Source of the DNA: JAGVSR01 sp964589785 | GTDB taxonomy: Bacteria; Pseudomonadota; Alphaproteobacteria; Rhizobiales; Hyphomicrobiaceae | Length of the DNA: 64,000 bases | Reading direction: 5' to 3' | Assembly (NCBI GenBank): GCA_964589785.1 | Contig: CAZPUQ010000002.1 | Coordinates: 375,665-439,664 of the forward strand | Shown: positions 1 through 9,706 of the stretch, one piece after another | Layout: every line of letters begins with the position of its first letter | How positions within the stretch are numbered: position 1 is the first letter of the stretch | Notes under the pieces: generated by a model | Databases searched by the model: none | The model's input: the letters and a program-made list of their open reading frames with translations, nothing else | Told to the model about the DNA's origin: nothing | Made by a program: the position numbers and the translations under genes

Positions 1-1
1 C

Positions 2-1576
2 ACCTTTGCGATCGAGGAGGGCGAGCAGTACACCTTCGGGCCGGTCTCGGTCGAGAACGGTCTGCCCGAGCTCAATCCCGCGGCGCTCAACGGCGAGGTC
101 ATCACCTACCAGGGCGAGATCTACAACGCGCAGGAGGTCGACAAGTCGGTCGAAAAGCTGACGCTGGCGACCGCCGAGCAGGGCTTCCCGTTCGCCCGCG
201 TCCGGCCGCGCGCCACGCCCGACGTCGCAACGCGCACCATCCCGGTCGTCTACGCCATCGACGAAGGCCCGCGCGTCTACATCGAGCGCATCAACGTCAT
301 CGGCAACACGCGCACGAAGGATCACGTCATCCGCCGCGAGTTCCGCCTTGCGGAAGGCGACGCCTACAATCCCCTGCTCGTTGACCGCGCCAAGAAGCGT
401 TTGCAGGGCCTCGGCATCTTCAAGACGGCCGACGTGAAGCGCCGGCCGGGGTCGGCCGCCGACCGCGTCGTGCTCGACGTGGAGGTGGAGGAGCAGTCGA
501 CGGGCGAGCTGTCGTTCGGCGCCGGCTACTCGACCAACGAAGGCATCATCGGCGACGTGTCGATCACCGAGCGCAACTTCATGGGCAACGGCCAGTTCCT
601 GCGCCTGAAGCTGGCCGGCTCGGTGGAGCGCATGCAGGTGGACCTCTCGTTCACCGAGCCACGCTTCCTCGATCGCAACCTGTCCGCGGGCTTCGACCTC
701 TTCCACAAGGAGCTCGACCAGACGGACGATTCAGGCTTCTCCAGCCGCAGCTCGGGCGGCACGGTGCGCATCGGGTTCCCGCTGTCGGAAAACCTGTGGA
801 TGCAGACTGGCTACACCCTGAAGCGCGACGAGATCTTCGACGTCAGCGAGAACTCCTCTCTCGCCGTGCAGCAGGCATGCGGCGACACTAATCCGTTCGA
901 CGACGACGTGGAGTGCGACGACGATGCCTACTGGACCTCGGCCGTCGGTACGTCGCTGACCTACGACAAGCGTAACCATCCGCGCAATCCGACCAGCGGC
1001 TACTTCCTGCAGCTCTCGACCGACTTCGCCGGTCTCGGCGGCGACGTGAACTACGTCCGCGTGCAGGGCGAAGGCCGCGCCTACTATCCGATCACCGACA
1101 AGATCACCTTCGTCGGCCGCGCCGTGGCCGGGACGGTCCAGGGCTGGGGCGGGGAGGACGTCCGCCTGCTCGACCTCTACTTCCGCGGCGGCGAGACGGT
1201 GCGCGGCTTCGACCGGGCCGGCTTCGGTCCGCGCGATCTCGTGACGGGCGATTCGCTCGGCGGCCAGAACTTCTGGGCCACGACCGCCGAGGTGCGCTTC
1301 CCGCTGCCCTTCATTCCGGAAGACCTCGGCATCAGCGGCGCGGCCTTCGCCGACGCCGGCTCGCTGTGGGGCGCTCCGGACAATATTGCGGCTCTGGATG
1401 ATGGCGTGAACCCATTCACCCTCGCCGACGACAGCACGGTTCGTGCGTCCGTGGGCGTCAGCCTTCTGTGGAACTCGCCGGTCGGCCCGCTGCGCGTCGA
1501 CTATGCCGAGCCGCTCTCCAAAGAGGACTACGACCGCGAGCAGAAGCTGCGCTTCGGTGCCTCGACCAAGTTCTGA
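2..1576 (+). CDS. bamA: Outer membrane assembly factor BamA, C-terminal part
   Basis: BamA is the beta-barrel insertase of the outer membrane BAM complex. The window opens inside the gene, so the signal peptide and first POTRA domains are missing; 524 codons are visible, read in frame from base 2. The first 150 or so residues are the last POTRA domains (GNTRTKDHVIRREF is a typical start of POTRA5), and the rest is the 16-strand barrel. The conserved barrel loop motif is present as GGETVRGFDRAG, and the protein ends in GASTKF with the terminal Phe of a beta-signal. It is followed 141 bases later by lpxD, the usual alphaproteobacterial order; no skp gene lies between them. Confidence 0.96.
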   Translation, partial: TFAIEEGEQYTFGPVSVENGLPELNPAALNGEVITYQGEIYNAQEVDKSVEKLTLATAEQGFPFARVRPRATPDVATRTIPVVYAIDEGPRVYIERINVIGNTRTKDHVIRREFRLAEGDAYNPLLVDRAKKRLQGLGIFKTADVKRRPGSAADRVVLDVEVEEQSTGELSFGAGYSTNEGIIGDVSITERNFMGNGQFLRLKLAGSVERMQVDLSFTEPRFLDRNLSAGFDLFHKELDQTDDSGFSSRSSGGTVRIGFPLSENLWMQTGYTLKRDEIFDVSENSSLAVQQACGDTNPFDDDVECDDDAYWTSAVGTSLTYDKRNHPRNPTSGYFLQLSTDFAGLGGDVNYVRVQGEGRAYYPITDKITFVGRAVAGTVQGWGGEDVRLLDLYFRGGETVRGFDRAGFGPRDLVTGDSLGGQNFWATTAEVRFPLPFIPEDLGISGAAFADAGSLWGAPDNIAALDDGVNPFTLADDSTVRASVGVSLLWNSPVGPLRVDYAEPLSKEDYDREQKLRFGASTKF

Positions 1577-1717
1577 GGCGTCAAACCTCAGGTTCGCCTC
1601 TTGCGGCGGCGCTCCAGCAGCGCCGCCGTTCTGTTGGTGGAGCCTTGCGCGCGCGCTATAGTCGCCGCCCGCCGCGCCCGTCCCGCCGCACCTGTCCATC
1701 GAGAAGGTTCAGAGCCC

Positions 1718-2767
1718 ATGCTGCATCCGGGATTCTTCACGAACACCGGCCCGTTTCCCGCCGCGGAGGTTGCCAAGGCCGTCGGCGCGGAGCTTGCCCC
1801 CGATGCGGACGGCGACGCCCCGATCACCGACGTGCGGGCCTTGTCCGACGCCGGCGCATCCGACGTCTCCTTTCTCGACAACCGCAGGTATCTGCCGCAG
1901 CTCGACGTCACGGCGGCAGGCTTCGTGCTCGTGCAGCCGGCGCTGGCCGGCCGCGTGCCGGCGCGGGCGCACGCCCTCGTCACGCGGGCGCCGTACCGGG
2001 CCTTCGCGCTGGCGCTGCAGAAATTCTACCCCGATGCCCTGCAGCCCAAGGCTGCCATCGGCCGGGGCGGCGCGGCGATCGATCCGTCGGCCGAGATCGA
2101 GGAGGGCGTCGCGATCGAGCCCGGCGCCATCGTCGGCCCGGAGGCCATGATCGGGCGGGGGACGCGGATCGCGGCCGGCGCCGTCGTCGGCTACCGCGTC
2201 GCGGTCGGCCGCGGCTGCTACATCGGCCCGTCGGTGACTCTTGTTCACACACTTGTCGGGGACCGGGTCATCATCCATGCCGGCAGCCGCATCGGCCAGG
2301 ACGGCTTCGGATTCGCCATGGGCCGCGACGGGCATCTCAAGGTGCCGCAGATCGGACGGGTCGTGATCCAGGACGACGTGGAGATCGGCGCCAACACCAC
2401 GATCGACCGCGGCGCCCTTAAGGATACGATCGTCGGCGAGGGCACCAAAATTGATAATCTGGTCCAGATCGGGCACAACGTCGTCATCGGGCGGCATTGC
2501 GTCATCGTCGCCCAGACGGGCATTTCCGGCTCCACCGAACTCGGCGATTTCGTGGTCATGGGCGGCCAGTCCGGCACTGCCGGCCATATCAAGATCGGCA
2601 GCGGCGCCCAGATCGCGGGCACAGCGCACCCGAAAGAGGACGTGCCGCCGGGCATGATCGTCGGAGGAACCCCGGCGCGACCGATAAAGCAGTGGGCTCG
2701 CGAGGTGGCCATTCTGTCGCGCCTGGCGGCCCGCAAAGGTGAGGCCATGGGTCCCGAAGGCGATTGA
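1718..2767 (+). CDS. lpxD: UDP-3-O-acylglucosamine N-acyltransferase LpxD
   Basis: LpxD adds the second, N-linked hydroxyacyl chain to the UDP-glucosamine precursor of lipid A in the cytoplasm. The 349-residue product has an N-terminal uridine-binding part (residues 1-100) and then a left-handed beta-helix of hexapeptide repeats (IGxxxxIxxG type). The catalytic His is expected in QIGHNVVIG. I chose the ATG at 1718 (MLHPGFF) because GAGAAGG lies just upstream and it gives the family length; an upstream in-frame start at 1601 would add 39 low-complexity residues. The next gene, fabZ, follows after 80 bases. Substrate is the LpxC product, whose gene is not in the window. Confidence 0.96.
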   Translation: MLHPGFFTNTGPFPAAEVAKAVGAELAPDADGDAPITDVRALSDAGASDVSFLDNRRYLPQLDVTAAGFVLVQPALAGRVPARAHALVTRAPYRAFALALQKFYPDALQPKAAIGRGGAAIDPSAEIEEGVAIEPGAIVGPEAMIGRGTRIAAGAVVGYRVAVGRGCYIGPSVTLVHTLVGDRVIIHAGSRIGQDGFGFAMGRDGHLKVPQIGRVVIQDDVEIGANTTIDRGALKDTIVGEGTKIDNLVQIGHNVVIGRHCVIVAQTGISGSTELGDFVVMGGQSGTAGHIKIGSGAQIAGTAHPKEDVPPGMIVGGTPARPIKQWAREVAILSRLAARKGEAMGPEGD

Positions 2768-2847
2768 CGGACCGCCGCAACCGGGTCACGAAAGGCGCGG
2801 TCTGGAGCCGTTGGGGTCCGGGACGGTACCGGCGGAGCGAGAGGACG

Positions 2848-3351
2848 ATGCACGACAAGACCAAGAAGACGATGGGGACCGCGGACATCGCGCAGGTGAT
2901 GAAGTTCCTGCCGCACCGCTATCCGTTCCTGCTGCTCGACCGCATGTACGACATGAATGGCGACGAGAGCTGCGTCGGGCTCAAGAACGTCACCATCAAC
3001 GAGCCGTTCTTCCAGGGTCATTTCCCGCAGTTTCCGGTGATGCCGGGTGTCCTCATCATCGAGGGGCTGGCGCAGACCGCCGGCGCCCTGTGCGTCGCGA
3101 GCCTTGCCGAGGGCTACAAGGCCGAGCTCGTCTACTTCATGGGGATAGACAAGGCCAAGTTCCGCAAGCCCGTTCTGCCGGGCGACCAGCTCCATTATCA
3201 TGTCCGCAAGATCAGGAACCGCGGCCGCGTCTGGCGTTTCTACGGCGAGGCGCGCGTCGACGGGGCGATCGTGGCGGAAGCGGAGATCAGCGCGATGCTG
3301 GCGGACACGGCGGAAGCTCGGGCCTTCGCGGCATCGAAATCGAATGGCTGA
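2848..3351 (+). CDS. fabZ: 3-hydroxyacyl-ACP dehydratase FabZ
   Basis: FabZ removes water from 3-hydroxyacyl-ACP in fatty acid elongation and so competes with LpxA and LpxD for the hydroxyacyl-ACP pool, which explains its place in the lipid A block. The 167-residue product is a hot-dog fold protein with the catalytic His in GHFPQFPVMPG and the catalytic Glu in LIIEGLAQTAG. The ATG at 2848 has GGAG ten bases upstream; a TTG start at 2764, overlapping the lpxD stop, would add 28 residues not expected in the family. The 3' end overlaps the lpxA start by eight bases, suggesting translational coupling. Confidence 0.96.
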   Translation: MHDKTKKTMGTADIAQVMKFLPHRYPFLLLDRMYDMNGDESCVGLKNVTINEPFFQGHFPQFPVMPGVLIIEGLAQTAGALCVASLAEGYKAELVYFMGIDKAKFRKPVLPGDQLHYHVRKIRNRGRVWRFYGEARVDGAIVAEAEISAMLADTAEARAFAASKSNG

Positions 3352-4150
3352 TCGCAGCATTCATCCCTCCGCGGTCGTGGCAACCGGCGCACGATTAGGG
3401 GAGGGCGTCCACATCGGCCCGTTCTGCACCGTCGGCGCCGACGTGGAGCTCGGCAACGGGGTCGAACTCGTCAGCCATGTCGCCGTCGCCGGTCGCACGA
3501 CCATTGGCGCGCGCACGCGCATCTTTCCCTTCGCCTCCATCGGGCATCAGCCGCAGGATCTGAAGTTTAAGGGCGAGCCCTCGACGCTGTCGGTCGGCAG
3601 CGACTGCCTGATCCGCGAAGGCGTCACGATGAACCCCGGCACCGAAGGGGGCGGCATGGCGACGATCGTGGGCGACCGCTGCGCGTTCCTCGCCAACAGC
3701 CACGTCGGCCACGACTGCCGCGTCGGCAGCAACGTCGTCTTCTCCAACAACGTCATGCTCGCGGGCCACTGCACGGTCGGCGACTACGCCATCCTCGGCG
3801 GCGGCGCGGCCGTCATCCAGTTCGCGCGCGTCGGACCGCATGCTTTCGTCGGCGGCATGTCGGGCCTCGAGCACGATCTCATCCCCTACGGCATGGCACT
3901 CGGCAACCGCGCCTACCTCTCGGGCCTCAACATCATCGGCCTGCAGCGGCGCGGCTTCACGCGCGCACAGATCCATGACCTGCGCCGGGCCTATCGCCTC
4001 CTGTTCGCGGCCGAAGGCACGCTCATGGAGCGCGTCGAGGACGTGGCGGCCGAGTTCACGGACCACCCCATCGTCATCGAGATCGTGGAGTTCATCCGCC
4101 AGGGCGGCAAGCGCTCGCTGTGCACGCCGCAGGGCGTGGCGGAGGCCTGA
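3344..4150 (+). CDS. lpxA: UDP-N-acetylglucosamine acyltransferase LpxA
   Basis: LpxA performs the first lipid A step, moving a 3-hydroxyacyl chain from ACP to the 3-OH of UDP-GlcNAc. The 268-residue product is the normal length and shows hexapeptide repeats of a left-handed beta-helix followed by a helical C-terminal part (DLRRAYRLLF). The catalytic His is in NSHVGHDC. The start ATG at 3344 lies inside the last codons of fabZ (ATGGCTGA overlap). lpxI starts 16 bases after its stop. No sign of decay. Confidence 0.97.
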   Translation: MADRSIHPSAVVATGARLGEGVHIGPFCTVGADVELGNGVELVSHVAVAGRTTIGARTRIFPFASIGHQPQDLKFKGEPSTLSVGSDCLIREGVTMNPGTEGGGMATIVGDRCAFLANSHVGHDCRVGSNVVFSNNVMLAGHCTVGDYAILGGGAAVIQFARVGPHAFVGGMSGLEHDLIPYGMALGNRAYLSGLNIIGLQRRGFTRAQIHDLRRAYRLLFAAEGTLMERVEDVAAEFTDHPIVIEIVEFIRQGGKRSLCTPQGVAEA

Positions 4151-4166
4151 GAGCGGGGGCGCAGCG

Positions 4167-5393
4167 ATGCAGGGCGCAAGCGCCAGCGTTGTCGGCATCC
4201 TGGCTGGCGGCGGATCGCTGCCGCGCGAGATCGCGGATGCGGCCGCCGCGGCCGGACGGCGGGTCGTCATCGTCGGCCTCGAGGGCGAGGCGAGCGCGGC
4301 CGATCTGGCGCCCCACGACGTCACGATCGTCAACTGGGGCTGCATCGGCGAACTGGTCCGGACCTTCCGCGACCGCGGCGTCCGCGACCTCGTCATCGTT
4401 GGACGCGTGAGCCGTCCGGATCTTGGCGCCGTCCGCACCGACCTCGGCTTCTGGCGCAACCTGCCGCGCATCCTCAAGATCATAGCCGCCGGCGGCGACG
4501 ACAACGTGCTGCGCCGGGTCGTGCGCTTTTTCGAGGCGCAGGGCTTTCGCGTGCTCGGTCCCGCCGAGGTGGCGCCGTCGCTCGTGATCGCGGAGGGCCC
4601 GCTCGGGCGGCACGGGATGCCGGAGGAGGCGTCGCGCGATGCCGAGGCGGGCTCGCACGTCATCGCCCGGCTCGCGCCGTTCGATATCGGCCAGGCTGTC
4701 GTCGTGGCGCGCGGCCGTATCGTCGCCATCGAAGGCGTGGAGGGAACCGATGCCATGCTCGCCCGTGTCGCGGCGGCGGGCGCGGAGGCATCCGGCGGCG
4801 TGCTCGTGAAGCGGCCGAAGCCCGGCCAGGAGCTTCGCGTCGACATGCCGGCGATCGGACCTCATACGATTGCGGGGGCGAGGCGCGCCGGTCTCGCCGG
4901 CATCGCCGTGGAGGCGGGCGCGACACTTGCCGCCGAGCGCGCGGCCCTCATCCGGGAGGCGGACGCCGGCGGCCTCTTCGTCGCCGGCATCGTGCCGCGC
5001 CCCGCCGCCCGTCGGTCGCGGACGGCTCTTGAGGACGACGGCGCGATCGGCCTCGACGTGCTGGCCGCGCTGCAGCCGTACGTTCCAAGCCGCGGCGCCA
5101 TCGTCGTGCGCCGTCACGTGCTCGCGGTCGAGAGCGGGGAAGGCCTTCGGGCGCTGATCGCGCGGGCGGCGGGCCTCCGACAGTGGGGACGGGCGCGGCG
5201 TGGCCGGCGCCGCGGCGCGCTCGCGGTGTCGTCGGCCGCCGATCTCGATCCGTCGCTGCTCGCGGCGGCGGCGGAGGCGGGCTATCGATCGATCGCCGTC
5301 GCCGACGCATGCGACGGGGATGTTGAAGCGCTGCACCGCACCGCCCGTGCGGCGGGGCTTCGCCTCGACGGTCCGGCCGGAGGCGCCTCATGA
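4167..5393 (+). CDS. lpxI: UDP-2,3-diacylglucosamine pyrophosphatase LpxI with extra C-terminal domain
   Basis: LpxI cleaves UDP-2,3-diacylglucosamine to lipid X and UMP in bacteria that lack LpxH; its place between lpxA and lpxB fits. Residues 1-280 match the usual LpxI layout: an N-terminal part starting VVGILAGGGSLP and a C-terminal catalytic part with the essential Asp expected at 226 (LRVDMPAIGPHT). The product is 408 residues, about 130 more than the family norm. Residues 303-402 look like a second, degenerate copy of the catalytic part: RGAIVVRRHVLAVESGEG resembles GQAVVVARGRIVAIEGVEG at 175-193, and both are followed by an AAAAEAGYRSIAV or AGARRAGLAGIAV type segment. The second copy lacks the VDMPAIGP motif. 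The stop overlaps the lpxB start by four bases. Confidence 0.93.
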   Translation: MQGASASVVGILAGGGSLPREIADAAAAAGRRVVIVGLEGEASAADLAPHDVTIVNWGCIGELVRTFRDRGVRDLVIVGRVSRPDLGAVRTDLGFWRNLPRILKIIAAGGDDNVLRRVVRFFEAQGFRVLGPAEVAPSLVIAEGPLGRHGMPEEASRDAEAGSHVIARLAPFDIGQAVVVARGRIVAIEGVEGTDAMLARVAAAGAEASGGVLVKRPKPGQELRVDMPAIGPHTIAGARRAGLAGIAVEAGATLAAERAALIREADAGGLFVAGIVPRPAARRSRTALEDDGAIGLDVLAALQPYVPSRGAIVVRRHVLAVESGEGLRALIARAAGLRQWGRARRGRRRGALAVSSAADLDPSLLAAAAEAGYRSIAVADACDGDVEALHRTARAAGLRLDGPAGGAS

Positions 5394-6604
5394 CGAGGAA
5401 CGCGGCGGCGAGGATCGTCCCGGCGCGCCCCTTGCGCCTCTATCTCGTGGCGGGTGAGCACTCCGGCGACGCGCTCGGCGCCAAGCTGATGGCTGAGATC
5501 AAAGAGCGTCTCGGTGCCGGCGTGATCTTCGACGGGGTGGGCGGCGAGCGCATGGAGGCGGAGGGGCTGGCCTCGCTCTTTCCCTTGTCGGACGTCGCCG
5601 TCATGGGGCCCATCAACATCCTGAAACAACTGCCGCGCCTCGTCGATCGGGTGCAGGCGACCGTGCGCGATGCGGTGGCGACGGGGCCCGATACGGTCGT
5701 CATCATCGACAGCCCGGAATTCACGCATCCGATCGCGCGCCGCATCCGCAGGCGCCTGCCGCATGTGCCGATCATCGACTACGTCAGCCCGAGCGTGTGG
5801 GCCTGGCGGCCGGGTCGGGCGCGGCGGATGCGCAAGTACGTCGATCATGTGCTGGCGCTGCTGCCCTTCGAACCGGAGGCGCACGTCCGCCTCGGCGGTC
5901 CCAAGTGCACGTACGTCGGCCATGCGTTGAGCGAGCGGATCGACTGGATCCGGACCCAGGACGGCGCGGCGCTCGGCGCGCGCCTTGGCCTCACGCCCGG
6001 CCGGCGCGTGCTCGTCGTGCTGCCGGGCAGCCGCGCGTCGGAGGTGACGCGCCTCATGGCGCCGTTCGGCGAGGCGGTTCAGCGTTTGCGCAACTTGGTC
6101 CCCGGCGGTCTCGAGGTGCTGCTGCCGGTCGTGCCCTCCGTGCGCCGCCTCGTCGAGGACGCGCTGACGTCCTGGCCGGTGTCGGTGCGTCTGCTGGAGG
6201 GCGAGGCCGACAAGTTCGCCGCGTTCCGGCTCGCCGATGCGGCGCTCGCGGCCTCCGGCACCGTGACGCTCGAGCTGGGGCTTGCCGGCACGCCCGCCGT
6301 GGTTGCCTACAAGGTCGATGCGGTCATCTCGAGCCTGCGCTTCCTCCTGAAGGTGAAGTCGGTCGTGCTCGCCAACCTCGTCGCCGACGAGATTGTCTAT
6401 CCCGAGCTCCTGCAGGAGGCGGCCACGCCGGAGAACCTGGCGCGGGCGCTGGAGCCGCTCCTTGGCGACACGCCGGAGCGCAGGCGGCAGATCGAGAGCC
6501 TGCGGCTGATCCCGTCGCGCCTTGCAACGGACAGCCGGACGCCGAGCGCGCTCGCCGCCGACATCGTGCTCGATTACGCCGTCCACGCGCGACTGAGGGC
6601 CTGA
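5390..6604 (+). CDS. lpxB: Lipid-A-disaccharide synthase LpxB
   Basis: LpxB, a peripheral membrane GT-B glycosyltransferase (family GT19), joins lipid X to UDP-2,3-diacylglucosamine to make the beta-1,6 disaccharide of lipid A. The 404-residue product carries the family signature GEHSGDALGAKLM near the N terminus, SPSVWAWRPGRA in the middle and the nucleotide-binding segment SGTVTLELGLAGTP toward the C terminus. Its ATG overlaps the lpxI stop (ATGA), so it is the last gene of the lipid A operon; gltA is convergent and ends 36 bases away. Confidence 0.97.
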   Translation: MTRNAAARIVPARPLRLYLVAGEHSGDALGAKLMAEIKERLGAGVIFDGVGGERMEAEGLASLFPLSDVAVMGPINILKQLPRLVDRVQATVRDAVATGPDTVVIIDSPEFTHPIARRIRRRLPHVPIIDYVSPSVWAWRPGRARRMRKYVDHVLALLPFEPEAHVRLGGPKCTYVGHALSERIDWIRTQDGAALGARLGLTPGRRVLVVLPGSRASEVTRLMAPFGEAVQRLRNLVPGGLEVLLPVVPSVRRLVEDALTSWPVSVRLLEGEADKFAAFRLADAALAASGTVTLELGLAGTPAVVAYKVDAVISSLRFLLKVKSVVLANLVADEIVYPELLQEAATPENLARALEPLLGDTPERRRQIESLRLIPSRLATDSRTPSALAADIVLDYAVHARLRA

Positions 6605-6640
6605 GCGGCGTTTTTTCCGAGAGGGAAGGAGAGGCGGCGG

Positions 6641-7951
<1,311 letters not shown>

Positions 7952-8096
7952 GGGTCCTGTCTCCTCCACCGGCCCGCGGGGACGGACCGGCCGTGGCTAG
8001 CGGCGGAATTGCTGCACCGCCAAATATCATACCGCGCCTGCACAGTATCGGCCAATGCTGCCGAAAGTCCAACGCGATCCGCCTGTTGATCAGCGA

Positions 8097-9632
8097 TCAG
8101 ACCGCCTGGTCCCGGATGCGCGCGAGCGTCTCCTCGCGTCCGAGCACGGCCATGACATCGAAGACGGGCGGCGAGACCGTGCGCCCGGTCAGTGCCGCGC
8201 GCAAGGGCTGGGCGACCTTGCCGAGCTTGGCTCCGGTCAACTCCACGTAGGCGCGCGCGGTCGCCTCCAGGTCGGTAGGCGTCCACGCCTTGGTGTCCGC
8301 AAGATGCGGCAGCAGCCCGGCGAGCATCGCGCGCGCCTCGGCGTCGACGACCTTCGCCGCCTTTTCGTCGAGGCCGAGCGGACGCTCGGCGACAAGGTAG
8401 AGCGCGCCGGCGACAAGCTCGGTGAGCGTCCGGGCGCGCTCCTTCAGCGACGGGAGCGCGGCGCCGAGCCGGTCCCAGCCCTTGGCCTCGAAGCGGGCCG
8501 CGAGCGCCGCGCCGTGGGGAATGGCGGGGCTCAGAGCCGCGACCTCGCGCGCCAGCGCCACGTCGGCGCGCGCCGGCGCCTTCGGATCGGCCGGCAGGCT
8601 CGACAGCGCCGCGAAATCGAGATGCGGCAGCATCGCGCGGATGCGGCGCAGAAGCTCTGCGTCGTCGGAGGCCCGGATGTAGTGCGCGTTGAGGTCGTCG
8701 AGCTTCTTGAAGTCGAAGCGCGCCGCGCTCTTGTTGACATCGTCGATGTCGAACCAGCGGACGAGATCGCCGGTTGCAATGATCTCGTCGTTGCCGTGGC
8801 TCCAGCCGAGCCGCGCGAGGTAGTTGCGCAGCGCGGCGGGCAGGTAGCCCATGGAGCGGTACTCCTCGACGCCCTGCGCGCCGTGGCGCTTGGAGAGCTT
8901 GGCGCCGTCCGGCCCGTGGATGAGCGGCACGTGCGCCCACACCGGCACGGGCCAGCCCATGGCCCTGTAGATCTGCGTCTGGCGGGCGGCGTTGGCCAGA
9001 TGGTCGACGCCGCGGACGACATGCGTGATGCCCATGTCGTGATCGTCGACGACGACGGCGAGATTGTAGGTCGGGTTGCCGTCCGAGCGCAGGATGATGA
9101 GGTCGTCGAGGTCCTTGTTGGCGAACGTCACGTGGCCCTGCACGCGGTCGTCGACGGCGGTCTCGCCCTCGCGCGGGGCCTTGAGGCGGATCGCGAACGG
9201 GATGCCCGCGGGCGCCTCGGCGGGATCGCGATCGCGCCAGGGCGAGCGGATGGCGAGCGGGCGCTTTTCCGCCTCGGCGGCCTTGCGCATCTCGTCGAGC
9301 TCGGCAGGCGTCAGGTAGCAGCGGTAGGCGTTGCCGGACGCGAGCAGGCTTTCGGCGACCTCGCGATGGCGCGCGGCGCGTGAGAACTGCGACACGGGCT
9401 CGCCCTCCCAATCGAGCTCCAGCCAGATGAGGCCGTCGAGGATCGCGGCGACCGCGGCGGGGTTGTTGCGCTCGCGGTCGGTGTCCTCGATCCGCAGCAG
9501 GAAGCGGCCGCCCCGGCCCTTGGCATAGAGCCAGTTGAACAGCGCCGTGCGCGCGCCGCCGATGTGCAGGTAGCCTGTGGGCGAGGGGGCAAAACGGACG
9601 ACGGGTCCGCCGCCCTCAGTCGTTGTGCTCAT
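8097..9632 (-). CDS. gltX: Glutamate--tRNA ligase
   Basis: Class I aminoacyl-tRNA synthetase charging tRNA-Glu (and often tRNA-Gln in alphaproteobacteria, which then use GatCAB). The 511-residue product starts with the Rossmann fold signature FAPSPTGYLHIGGAR (HIGH-type motif) and carries the KMSKS-type loop as KLSKRHGA. The rest is the helical anticodon-binding part. Alphaproteobacteria often have two GltX copies; I cannot tell from one window which one this is. Start at the ATG at 9632, 74 bases from the divergent comEC. Confidence 0.96.
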   Translation of the reverse strand: MSTTTEGGGPVVRFAPSPTGYLHIGGARTALFNWLYAKGRGGRFLLRIEDTDRERNNPAAVAAILDGLIWLELDWEGEPVSQFSRAARHREVAESLLASGNAYRCYLTPAELDEMRKAAEAEKRPLAIRSPWRDRDPAEAPAGIPFAIRLKAPREGETAVDDRVQGHVTFANKDLDDLIILRSDGNPTYNLAVVVDDHDMGITHVVRGVDHLANAARQTQIYRAMGWPVPVWAHVPLIHGPDGAKLSKRHGAQGVEEYRSMGYLPAALRNYLARLGWSHGNDEIIATGDLVRWFDIDDVNKSAARFDFKKLDDLNAHYIRASDDAELLRRIRAMLPHLDFAALSSLPADPKAPARADVALAREVAALSPAIPHGAALAARFEAKGWDRLGAALPSLKERARTLTELVAGALYLVAERPLGLDEKAAKVVDAEARAMLAGLLPHLADTKAWTPTDLEATARAYVELTGAKLGKVAQPLRAALTGRTVSPPVFDVMAVLGREETLARIRDQAV

Positions 9633-9706
9633 GAGCGTCTACGTTTGTTGGGGAACTGTGGGATGATGGCCCCCTGTAGCATACGCGTTGCGGGCGGGTA
9701 AGGGCG

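Noticed and set aside
731..1699. Long open frame on the minus strand opposite bamA
   Set aside because: It is an Arg/Ala/Glu/Val-rich shadow caused by high GC and lies wholly opposite a well-supported gene.
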